41,316 nucleotides of DNA from a virus. Location: IMG/VR virus record IMGVR_UViG_3300021138_000063, positions 1 through 41,316 of that record. One strand, given 5' to 3'. The notes under the pieces are model-generated. The model was not told the DNA's origin and ran no database searches. It saw only the letters and a program-made list of their open reading frames with translations. Both the position numbers and the translations under genes were made by a program. Positions within the stretch are counted from its first letter, which is position 1, and every line of letters starts with the position of its first letter. Shown in pieces: positions 23,120 to 29,241 of the stretch.

Positions 23120-23276
23120 GATTGCTGAGTACCTTCGAAAGCAAGTAGCCTACCGCAACAGATGAGAGAACCTTTTTGGTTCCTGATCCCGGCAATAGTC
23201 CCGATGCTCCACGAATGAACTCAATCTTATCGGCGTCTGTCTCTTGTTCGAGCAGGCGCTTAGCAAGGTAAATCAT
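23112..23276 (-). CDS. 54-residue neck-region mini-protein
   Basis: An ATG at 23276-23274 with a strong AGGAGGA site six bases upstream opens a 54-codon frame: MIYLAKRLLEQETDADKIEF near the start, then a Gly-rich turn, and a hydrophobic end (VLSSVAVGYLLSKVL). It stops at TAA 23114-23112 and overlaps the following GTG-started gene by eight bases. The ribosome site is among the best in the window, so this is almost certainly translated. The C-terminal stretch could be a short membrane or amphipathic helix. The function is unknown. Confidence 0.8.
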   Translation of the reverse strand: MIYLAKRLLEQETDADKIEFIRGASGLLPGSGTKKVLSSVAVGYLLSKVLSNRG

Positions 23277-23351
23277 CAGATCCTCCTAAAGAGGCGTAGG
23301 GGTACTTCTGCAGGGTTCCAGATCTCTCTGGCGTCAAGGCAATAATAAAGG

Positions 23352-23374
23352 AAAAAGCCCCCTCGTGGGGGGCT
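23352..23374 (-). terminator. Rho-independent terminator before the tail operon
   Basis: On the minus strand AGCCCCC-CACGA-GGGGGCT forms a 7-bp GC-rich stem with a 5-base loop, followed by TTTTTCC. It starts a few bases after the stop of the Lys-rich mini-protein and ends transcription of the small-gene cluster, or attenuates it before the neck and tail genes. Confidence 0.87.
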
Positions 23375-23380
23375 AAATCT

Positions 23381-23560
23381 TTACTTCTTTTTCTTAACCT
23401 TTTTGGCCAAGGCCTTATCCATCTTTTCATCTTCCTTGCGAGAAGGCTTCTTCTTGTCCATCTTCTTATCGGCTGCTTCAAATTTCTTCTTTTGAGCCGG
23501 TGTCATACCTTTTTCAAGCTTTTTATCTTGTTCCTTATCAGACATCTTCTTTTTAGCCAT
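23381..23560 (-). CDS. 59-residue Lys-rich basic protein
   Basis: A frame from ATG 23560-23558 to TAA 23383-23381. The product begins MAKKKMSDKEQDKKLEKG, has MTPAQKKKFEAADKKMDKKK in the middle, and ends AKKVKKKK. About two fifths of residues are Lys, with regular acidic residues, so it is highly charged and probably helical. AAGGAT precedes the ATG at good spacing. It could bind DNA in the capsid or condense nucleic acid; that is inference. It overlaps the stop of the upstream Cys-rich mini-frame by eight bases. Confidence 0.8.
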   Translation of the reverse strand: MAKKKMSDKEQDKKLEKGMTPAQKKKFEAADKKMDKKKPSRKEDEKMDKALAKKVKKKK

Positions 23561-23612
23561 TATTATCCTTTTTTCCGCAGTTACAGTTTTCGCACTTGCA
23601 TTCTGGGGCCAC
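23553..23612 (-). CDS. 19-residue metallothionein-like micro-protein (candidate)
   Basis: A GTG at 23612-23610 opens a 19-codon frame, MAPECKCENCNCGKKDNNG, ending at TAA 23555-23553. It contains C5-x-C7-x2-C10-x-C12, the C-x-C-x2-C-x-C pattern seen in bacterial metallothioneins such as SmtA. It starts one base after the stop of the 30-residue Cys-rich gene, with AAGGG about 12 bases before the GTG. The frame is open upstream to 23744, but that part only shadows the neighbouring gene. Translation of so short a gene is unproven. Confidence 0.45.
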   Translation of the reverse strand: MAPECKCENCNCGKKDNNG

Positions 23613-23613
23613 T

Positions 23614-23706
23614 TTACTTGCCCTTTTTAGTAGTAGGCTTGCCCTTTTTCTTGCAGGCGCCCTTGCAGTTTGGCTTAGAGCAGCCACATCCACATGCTTT
23701 GCACAT
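23614..23706 (-). CDS. 30-residue Cys-rich micro-protein
   Basis: An ATG at 23706-23704 opens a 30-codon frame: MCKACGCGCSKPNCKGAC, then a Lys/Gly-rich tail ending TTKKGK. Six Cys occur in the first 18 residues (2, 5, 7, 9, 14, 18), a density that implies metal binding. GAAGGGA lies about eight bases before the ATG, and the start follows the upstream stop by one base. It lies in a run of tiny basic proteins. The function is unknown; a zinc, copper or iron chelating role is inference. Confidence 0.6.
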   Translation of the reverse strand: MCKACGCGCSKPNCKGACKKKGKPTTKKGK

Positions 23707-23707
23707 A

Positions 23708-23905
23708 TTACTTTCCCTTCTTTTTCTTGTGAGTCTTGTGCCACTGACGGCCAGCGGCAATACCATCTTTTACAGTCTTAATCTTAGCATCCTTTTTGGT
23801 CAAGTCCATAGTAGGACCTCCACCATCTGGATGGCTTACTATAACGTCACCTTTTTTGTTCTTAACAAATTTATGGGTTTTACCGTCAATTTTTACTTTA
23901 GCCAT
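23708..23905 (-). CDS. 65-residue basic protein
   Basis: A product of 65 residues starting MAKVKIDGKTHKFVKNKKGD, containing SHPDGGGPTMDLTKKDAK, and ending in a basic HKTHKKKKGK tail. The first half looks like a small beta-sheet (VKIDGKTHKFV, GDVIVSH). It begins one base after the stop of the next upstream mini-gene. No family is recognised. Its high charge and its basic neighbours suggest a nucleic-acid-associated or virion-internal role, which is inference. Confidence 0.75.
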   Translation of the reverse strand: MAKVKIDGKTHKFVKNKKGDVIVSHPDGGGPTMDLTKKDAKIKTVKDGIAAGRQWHKTHKKKKGK

Positions 23906-23906
23906 A

Positions 23907-24077
23907 TCAGACCTTCTTAAGTCTTGGGTTCTTCTTCTTGGCTCCCTTTGAAGCTCCTCGTGAAGATGCTGCTAAAATAGCGTCTGCTTGCTTTTGGGAT
24001 ACACCTTCTTTTTTAGCAATCTTAGCAGAAGCTTTTTCAAAACCTGGGTGCTTCTTACTTGTCTTTTTTGCTGCCAT
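23907..24077 (-). CDS. 56-residue basic conserved phage mini-protein
   Basis: A frame from ATG 24077-24075 to TGA 23909-23907. The product begins MAAKKTSKKHPGFEKASAKI, then has an AKKEGVSQKQADAILAAS helix pair and ends KKKNPRLKKV. From memory, closely similar short proteins with the H-P-G-F and K-N-P-R-L-K-x-V motifs occur in many actinobacteriophages, usually near the tail genes, with no known role. It lies nine bases after the stop of the neck-candidate gene, with AAGGAAATACC as ribosome site. Confidence 0.8.
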   Translation of the reverse strand: MAAKKTSKKHPGFEKASAKIAKKEGVSQKQADAILAASSRGASKGAKKKNPRLKKV

Positions 24078-24086
24078 GGTATTTCC

Positions 24087-24662
24087 TTAGTAGGTCGTAG
24101 GGTCAAAAGCAGAGTAGTTTGCATAGTGCTGGAACTGAGGATCGTTTACCAACTCTTCTGCGTTCACCTGCTCACAGATAACTCTAAGCAAGGTGTAGTT
24201 AGCCCCGATTATACCTTCGGGCAGCACCCTAGTAGGGGTAAATACTTCATTACGGAATATGATGCGGTCACGTAGATAGAAGTCAGGGTTAAGCTCTACG
24301 TTGGCTAGCTCTGGCACATTGTTTGCGTTGGCGCCGTAGAAGTTCAGGCTATTCTCAATAACGTCTACGTTAATAATAAGGGTAAGGCGGTCGGTGTTAT
24401 AGAAACCACGATCTGACTGTACGGTAACGCCCTGCTCTAGTTGGGCGCTTACTACAGGAATAGTTAGTGGGTTCTTCCAGACACGTCCGCCGCTTACTGC
24501 ACCTGTGTCATAAACCGGGTCCACCACGGTATTGGCAGAGTCAAAAAGCCACCAAGCTACGCTAGTGCCTACAGTCTTCTGAAGCTCTACGGTGGTTCCG
24601 GACACGAAAGAGGCACGTTCGGACAGAACGCTAAATCTACCTTGCCTATTTTCTCCACGCAT
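24087..24662 (-). CDS. Probable neck or head-tail connector protein
   Basis: A 191-residue protein starting MRGENRQGRFSVLSERASFV. It is strand-rich with several aromatic residues (VAWWLFDSAN, DFYLRDRIIFRNEVFTPTRV) and ends HYANYSAFDPTTY. It has no motif I recognise. It lies between the glycosyltransferase block and the small basic genes, upstream of the tail module, so a connector or stopper role is likely. It is the first likely virion gene after the accessory block. Confidence 0.6.
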   Translation of the reverse strand: MRGENRQGRFSVLSERASFVSGTTVELQKTVGTSVAWWLFDSANTVVDPVYDTGAVSGGRVWKNPLTIPVVSAQLEQGVTVQSDRGFYNTDRLTLIINVDVIENSLNFYGANANNVPELANVELNPDFYLRDRIIFRNEVFTPTRVLPEGIIGANYTLLRVICEQVNAEELVNDPQFQHYANYSAFDPTTY

Positions 24663-24691
24663 AGGAGTAGTCTACCTCTCGGTTAGGGGGA

Positions 24692-25681
24692 TCACCTATT
24701 AAACTCTTTAGGGATGTACCCCTCTTTAAATGGCCCGTACTTAAGGTTGATCTTTGTGTACCTGCAGAACCGGTCAACCTTGGCCTTGTTAGCCGGATTA
24801 GTTACGTACTTTACCCAGTTGTCCCTAATACTGTTGTAGTACTGCTCATTAGGAAGTATCTTAGGGTTGGCTCCACTTACCCTGTAGGTTGGGTGCAGTA
24901 CTTGATCAAAGTCTGTATTATTTTGAAATAGATGAGATAGCGGAACGGTCATGTTTGGAAACACTAAAGAAAAACCAGCCTCTAGCAAACTCATAGTTTG
25001 AATGATCTCTTCTTCCCAAAAAATAGTGTCTATATCTAAGCCGGTATTACCAAAATAGTGCTTGTTAGAGAAGACAAACTGAGCGTTAAACTTAACAGCA
25101 GGTACATATAGATCGTCTGACCTGTACATGTGCGAATCAGGACCGGCCAACGGTTCGTCTTTCCAAGCAGGAATTCCTGTATTTACCCATGTCCTAAACA
25201 ACATGATGGGGTACTGGGCAAGCTTATCGTGCCTTAAAGGAACACGCTCACCGTTATCTAGATGTTTAAACCCAGGCAAATAAGCTGTCATAATTGTTTT
25301 TGGATTTTGAGTAGCTTCTAGGGCACCCTCGTACATCTTAATAAGCTTAGTATCCCAATTTCTTTCAAAGAGTGTATGGGAATCTACTTGAAGAATATAG
25401 TCTTCCCCATCATACATAGATAGGGCTTGATCTCGACCAAAACCAATAGACGGCTCATATTCTCCTACCTTAAACCTCTTAAACTTAACTTGGGAGAATT
25501 CAAGTAGCTTCTCAATCTTATCTTTATAGTAGAACTCATAGTCTACATTTGAATGGGCAGTCTCCATAAGAACAAGGCCTATAGTTAAGTCGTCTGGATT
25601 AGCGGCGCTTTGGATAGCCTCAAATACGGTAAAGGGAACCTGGTTATCATACATGGTTGGGATAGCAATATAGATAGACAT
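24692..25681 (-). CDS. GlcNAc-type glycosyltransferase
   Basis: A 329-residue GT-A fold glycosyltransferase. It begins MSIYIAIPTMYDNQ (nucleotide-binding strand), has GFGRDQALSMYDGEDYILQVDSH with the metal-binding D-S-H at D100-H102, and then FERNWD. This order (GR...a..Y.gE.y.LqxDSHx.F...WD) is the hallmark of the GlcNAc-transferase family related to Skp1-modifying enzymes (PF11397 type). It should transfer a sugar from a nucleotide donor in the cytoplasm, with phage structural proteins or host wall glycans as possible acceptors. AGAGGATTAAT precedes the start, one base after the stop of the mini-protein upstream. Confidence 0.85.
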   Translation of the reverse strand: MSIYIAIPTMYDNQVPFTVFEAIQSAANPDDLTIGLVLMETAHSNVDYEFYYKDKIEKLLEFSQVKFKRFKVGEYEPSIGFGRDQALSMYDGEDYILQVDSHTLFERNWDTKLIKMYEGALEATQNPKTIMTAYLPGFKHLDNGERVPLRHDKLAQYPIMLFRTWVNTGIPAWKDEPLAGPDSHMYRSDDLYVPAVKFNAQFVFSNKHYFGNTGLDIDTIFWEEEIIQTMSLLEAGFSLVFPNMTVPLSHLFQNNTDFDQVLHPTYRVSGANPKILPNEQYYNSIRDNWVKYVTNPANKAKVDRFCRYTKINLKYGPFKEGYIPKEFNR

Positions 25682-25682
25682 A

Positions 25683-25844
25683 TTAATCCTCTAGGTCTAC
25701 AAAGGTTGGATTATTTAAAAACAGGGACGCCAATCTAGCACTGTTTACTGCAAAGACTTCTACAATCTCTCCGTCTATTACTATACCTAGACGTATAGAC
25801 CTTACCTCAGCAACTGGCTCGGCTTCCTTTTTCTTTTTAAACAT
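25683..25844 (-). CDS. 53-residue mini-protein, shortest of three paralogues
   Basis: A frame from ATG 25844-25842 (or the adjacent ATG at 25847) to TAA 25685-25683. After a basic MFKKKKEAEP start comes a hairpin-like core, IRLGIVIDGEIVEVFAVN, then FLNNPTFVDLED. This core is shared with the proteins at 31877-32263 (LAIVLDGIVVDVMNVQ) and 32973-33308 (VAMVINGVVHTVFNLD), each followed by a (N/G)P(T/S)F motif. It overlaps or abuts the upstream TGA. The function is unknown, but the constant pairing with the protein upstream suggests they act together. Confidence 0.8.
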   Translation of the reverse strand: MFKKKKEAEPVAEVRSIRLGIVIDGEIVEVFAVNSARLASLFLNNPTFVDLED

Positions 25845-26527
25845 CATGAATACTCCTTTGGCTTACGCCATAGTTTTTTATACACACCTGTTGCAGAACG
25901 AAGATAGCTACTTCTTTCTACTTGATGGTCCGTTTCAGTGTAGTCTTGGACGGATACCCACTTATCTCTTTTAATAGGGATTAGCTGGGCAATGGGTGTT
26001 CCTGCAGGTATTGTACCTGTCCAACCCTCTCTTATGAAAAAGGGTACGTTACCCCAACCAGTAAACTCTTCGCTGTCAACAATCCCAGACATAGTAGTGA
26101 AAGGTAGGTCAAATCTATTTATTGGGTGCGTTAAAAGTGCGCTATATCCTGGAGGAACTTTCCAACCCCATTGACAGTTCCATGCAAGGTGGTTGTGGGC
26201 ATGTCCGGCAGGACGTGGGATAGTATGGCCTGTCAAACCAAGGCGTTCGGTTAGCACCGGAAAGCCTGTCTCTTCCCAGCTTAGTTTAGATCTACCCTCT
26301 TCGTCTAAAGTTACTTCTACATCAACGGGGGTAACCAACATATAACCAGAAATCATGGCGTCTAGAAAAGGTACACAGACTTTTAAGCCGTCGTATTTGA
26401 CGCCATGCTTATCATAGTAATGACGCTCAGCATTTTTATACCAGTCTGGGACTTCGCTCTTTGCTGGTACTGGCGGTTTATGTTCTTTTTTTACACCAGG
26501 ACTAGGTACAAACCTAAAGACCTTCAT
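25844..26527 (-). CDS. Conserved phage protein of unknown function, paralogue A
   Basis: A 227-residue protein paralogous to the one at 32263-32955. Shared blocks are MKVxRFVP at the start, P-x-W-Y near residue 28, a WGWK-x-P-x-G segment, THPxNRxDLPFxTMS, and IREGWTGTIPAGTPxxQxIPxKR near the end. The last block, with its turn-rich I-P-A-G-T-P, recalls jelly-roll or dUTPase-like strands but I cannot name the fold. It follows the Tyr-rich lectin-like gene with a strong GGAGGAG site. The paralogue follows the other Tyr-rich lectin-like gene, so the context is duplicated too. Confidence 0.8.
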   Translation of the reverse strand: MKVFRFVPSPGVKKEHKPPVPAKSEVPDWYKNAERHYYDKHGVKYDGLKVCVPFLDAMISGYMLVTPVDVEVTLDEEGRSKLSWEETGFPVLTERLGLTGHTIPRPAGHAHNHLAWNCQWGWKVPPGYSALLTHPINRFDLPFTTMSGIVDSEEFTGWGNVPFFIREGWTGTIPAGTPIAQLIPIKRDKWVSVQDYTETDHQVERSSYLRSATGVYKKLWRKPKEYS

Positions 26528-26546
26528 GCGCTCCTCCGTAAACTTT

Positions 26547-27815
26547 TTAACCTGTGATCGTGGCCGTAAAGTAACCTAAGGTACTTCCCTGAGCTTGATC
26601 CGACGTAGTCAAAATTATACCAGCTTTTGTTGCGGTAGGAGAACTGCCTAAAGTGGTTGTGGCGGTGCCTACGCTAGTGGTTTGTGAATTATCGCTAAAC
26701 GCTGTGGCGGTAACTGAAGTACCATGAACTACAACCTTTAGAGAAGCTAAAATACCACTTAGGGTGGTGGTGGCAAGCGTGGAAACTGTTCCGGCCACTG
26801 ATTGGTAAATTTTAAGCAAATACTGGATGTTCGTAGTTGTGGCAGACCCTGTTGCTGTATAGGTAGAGGGAACCGTGTAGCTGTCTGTAGACGAGTAGGT
26901 TCCGGAATAGTATGGAGAGTAATTTGTGTAGGATCCTAGTGAACTATAAGAGGTGTAAGTTTGTGCTGTATATGGGGTGCTTACATCGCCAGTATGAGCT
27001 ACAGCGTTGTTATATGAGGTGTAGGTTGGTTGAACATACGTGCTGTAGGTACCGTATTGAACTACATACCGCTGTGTACCGGCATATTGTCCGCCACCTA
27101 TGTAACTATATGGTGCTCCGTATGCACCTGGGTTTGCAATGTAATACTGGTAAGTTCCATGATCCCAAAAACCTGCAGTAGCATACTGATAATGGGTGGA
27201 GTATACGTATGCTCCGTCCCAAGAATAGTTGGTTCCTGAAACATAGTTTCCTGTACCTTGATAAACAGTAGAGTAGTAGTAAGTGGTTCCGCTTGCATAA
27301 TAACCTAGTGGTGTACCTGAGGTATATGGGGTGGCGTAGGTGTATGGGGCTGTATATGTGTACGGGGCAGTATAAGAATATGAGTACGTAAAGTAAGTAT
27401 CGCTCTCAACACCCACAGCAGCAAGCCAGTTATTAGAGTCTGTTACTAAGAATGATATGCCAGAACCTAAGCTTACGTTTTGAGCGGTAGCGGTTACGTT
27501 CGGGTTACCCATATCCGTAGCAGCAATAGGGTATGTAGATGGGCTAGTAGCAGTTGTAGCCACGCCGTTATTAGAGGACCAGATGCCAGAGATGGCGTTC
27601 CATACTCCGCCGCTAGAAGATGTCCCTAACGAACCAGAGGTAAGTCTTGCAAAAGTATCAGCAAATTGTCCAGTAAACCACTGATGCCAAACGCCACCAA
27701 TTTTAACCCAACCAGATGTTACAGAGTGCCAGCTTTGAATACCGCCGGTTGTCACCTTAGTTAGAATACTACCAGCTGTACGCCAAACCCCGCCTACTTT
27801 GACTTGACCACTCAT
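26547..27815 (-). CDS. Lectin-like fibre protein with Tyr-rich insertion (paralogue A)
   Basis: A 422-residue protein. Residues 1-50 hold two short Trp repeats (VGGVWRTAGSIL, IGGVWHQWF). Residues about 51-140 and 325-422 form the two halves of a ConA-like jelly roll: FADTFARLTSGSLGTSSSGGVW, then VTDSNNW, and later LLKIYQSVAGTVSTLA and GIILTTSDQAQG. A 180-residue insertion at 141-320 splits the domain. It has about 44 Tyr with Ser, Thr, Gly and Ala, no Cys, and few charges. The same split domain occurs in the protein at 33320-35023. It is probably a fibre tip with the insertion exposed for receptor binding. It starts by sharing a base with the upstream TAA (TAATG). Confidence 0.75.
   Translation of the reverse strand: MSGQVKVGGVWRTAGSILTKVTTGGIQSWHSVTSGWVKIGGVWHQWFTGQFADTFARLTSGSLGTSSSGGVWNAISGIWSSNNGVATTATSPSTYPIAATDMGNPNVTATAQNVSLGSGISFLVTDSNNWLAAVGVESDTYFTYSYSYTAPYTYTAPYTYATPYTSGTPLGYYASGTTYYYSTVYQGTGNYVSGTNYSWDGAYVYSTHYQYATAGFWDHGTYQYYIANPGAYGAPYSYIGGGQYAGTQRYVVQYGTYSTYVQPTYTSYNNAVAHTGDVSTPYTAQTYTSYSSLGSYTNYSPYYSGTYSSTDSYTVPSTYTATGSATTTNIQYLLKIYQSVAGTVSTLATTTLSGILASLKVVVHGTSVTATAFSDNSQTTSVGTATTTLGSSPTATKAGIILTTSDQAQGSTLGYFTATITG
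26856..27395 (-). repeat. Tyr-rich low-complexity coding stretch, paralogue A
   Basis: These codons encode residues 141-320 of the lectin-like protein. On the minus strand TAT/TAC, ACN, TCN and GGN codons alternate in short irregular units such as TAPYTYTAPYTYATPYTS. Roughly one residue in four is Tyr. It is a coding repeat, not an intergenic element. Confidence 0.85.
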
Positions 27816-28750
27816 TATACATACACCAACCAGACGTCGCCTTCAATGCCTTGTCCAGAGGTTGGGGTAGAAGTGCTTACCCACGTATTGCGTACCACGT
27901 TAGAAGATGCTGTTACTGTAGATGCTGTTGTGACTGATCCGTTAGTCTGAGAGACGTATGAGGTTGTAGGTGTCTGCCAAGCAGGTAGGCCAGCAACCAC
28001 TGTAAGAACTTGTCCGGTAGATCCGATACCCAAGCGTGTGTTTCCGCTGCTATAGGTTAGAAGGTCGCCGTTTGTTGTCAAAGTGCTTGTAGGAAGATAT
28101 GAAGGTAGAGTAGACCAGGTTGGGATACCCCCAGAAACGGTCAGATACTGCCCTGTAGAACCAATACCTATGCGGCCTACAGTAGATGACCCAGTACCGT
28201 AGATAAGGTCTCCAGCGGTCGTTACAGTCGAAAGAGGGACCTTTGTAGCGATGGAGTTAGGCAGGGTTGTTGTAATAGATGTGTTTAGGGAGTTGTAGTC
28301 AGTGCTGCCCACATAGAGAACGTTGCTTCCGCTTACCTGTGGAATACCCAAATAGCTTAAGGTAAACCCTGCTGTAGTAAGAAGGTTATTGGTTCCAGAA
28401 CCAGTAGTTAGGGTGAGACCCACACCGCCAGCAGAACTGGTAAGGATGGTGCTGCCGCCAGTTTTAGATACATACGGAGCGTTACCTACGCCATAGATCA
28501 GACCGTTTTCAATGTTTGCAAGACGCTGAGCTAGGGTAGTCCAGGATGTTGTACCTGTGCTAAAAGCTGTAGATGATGTGAAGTTAGATACAAGAACGCC
28601 GCCTGCAAAGCCGTCAGAAGGAACTCCGAGGCCTGTCTCAATAGCTCTGACTTCTTGCTGCAGAGAGTTTACGTCATTAGCTACAACAGTATCCTGAAGA
28701 TCTACACGAGCTGTGTAGGGATAGACTGCACTAGGAAAACCGACTGTCAT
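27815..28750 (-). CDS. Tail fibre protein with GSTGQ repeats
   Basis: A 311-residue protein rich in Thr, Ser, Gly and Val. The N-terminus (PYTARVDLQDTVVANDVNSL, then QEVRAIETGLG) is a short coiled-coil-like attachment region common in phage fibres. The shaft holds a repeat, TTAGDLIYGTGSSTVGRIG / TTNGDLLTYSSGNTRLGIG, each followed by IGSTGQxLTVxxGxPxW (near 185-215 and 226-256). The C-terminus ends GIEGDVWLVYV, as in trimeric fibre shafts. It is translationally coupled to the Tyr-rich lectin-like protein downstream, so the two may form shaft and tip. AAGGAG precedes the ATG. Confidence 0.8.
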   Translation of the reverse strand: MTVGFPSAVYPYTARVDLQDTVVANDVNSLQQEVRAIETGLGVPSDGFAGGVLVSNFTSSTAFSTGTTSWTTLAQRLANIENGLIYGVGNAPYVSKTGGSTILTSSAGGVGLTLTTGSGTNNLLTTAGFTLSYLGIPQVSGSNVLYVGSTDYNSLNTSITTTLPNSIATKVPLSTVTTAGDLIYGTGSSTVGRIGIGSTGQYLTVSGGIPTWSTLPSYLPTSTLTTNGDLLTYSSGNTRLGIGSTGQVLTVVAGLPAWQTPTTSYVSQTNGSVTTASTVTASSNVVRNTWVSTSTPTSGQGIEGDVWLVYV

Positions 28751-28806
28751 ATAAACTCCTTCGCTTAATGCCCCCCACGATACCTGAAAACTACGGGATT
28801 GTCTGC

Positions 28807-29241
28807 CTAGCCAACTAGGTACTTGGTGCAGACCCCGTAGATACCCTCAAAGATACTTAAATCTGTAGGCTCAGTAAGTACCACTATTGACTTGTTTGTC
28901 AAAGCCCTACCAGGGTAAGTCCAGATATATCCGTTACTTGTCAGGGTGTGGTCGTCATTCTGGTGCCAGAAGAACCTGGCATCCGGGATGTTGTTAGAAA
29001 AATAGCCAAGGGCTTCTATGTTCTTGCAGTGGAACCAGGTTTTATCTTTAATAGAGTTGATAAACTCCTCGTCAATCTGGTAGAAGGGTTCGTCATGTCC
29101 TAGGAACATACCTTCCGGATTCATCCAGACATCAACCTCTACGTCATAGCCTTGGGCAATAGCAGAGACTACGTCAACAGGATTGTTCTCCCCGTCCTTG
29201 TTTTCTCCCCTAATCAAACCTCTATGGGCAATCTTAAGCAT
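28807..29241 (-). CDS. Minimal GDPD-like phosphodiesterase
   Basis: A 144-residue protein with the glycerophosphodiester phosphodiesterase core: H6-R7 (AHRG), E35-x-D37 (VEVDVW) and H49-D50 (LGHDEP). These are the metal-binding and catalytic residues of that TIM-barrel family. The length is only about 60% of a normal GDPD barrel, with no later conserved strands evident, so it is a cut-down or divergent form. It overlaps the stop of the HAD-nucleotidyltransferase gene by eight bases. It could act on glycerophosphate groups of host teichoic acids or lipids, or on a phage glycan; that is inference. Confidence 0.75.
   Translation of the reverse strand: MLKIAHRGLIRGENKDGENNPVDVVSAIAQGYDVEVDVWMNPEGMFLGHDEPFYQIDEEFINSIKDKTWFHCKNIEALGYFSNNIPDARFFWHQNDDHTLTSNGYIWTYPGRALTNKSIVVLTEPTDLSIFEGIYGVCTKYLVG

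Noticed and set aside
23284-23351. A promoter after the terminator, with TTGACG as a -35 box
   Set aside because: No matching -10 hexamer occurs at 16-18 bases downstream; the bases there are GC-rich. A CCAGA/TCTGG inverted repeat lies in the spacer, but that is too short to support a claim.
23553-23744. A 63-residue frame ending in the Cys motif
   Set aside because: Its first two thirds shadow the 30-residue Cys-rich gene in another frame. Only the end from the GTG at 23612 has plausible sequence, so I list that shorter frame instead.
23492-23920. Plus-strand frame of 142 codons, hydrophobic and Phe/Leu-rich
   Set aside because: It is the complement of Lys-rich minus-strand mini-genes (AAG/AAA read as CTT/TTT). 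It has no start signal and runs across several well-supported genes and their ribosome sites.
26856-27395. The Tyr-rich loops as targets of a diversity-generating retroelement
   Set aside because: No reverse transcriptase gene or template repeat is visible in the window, and the loops show tandem repeats rather than scattered adenine-directed changes. A template elsewhere in the genome cannot be excluded.
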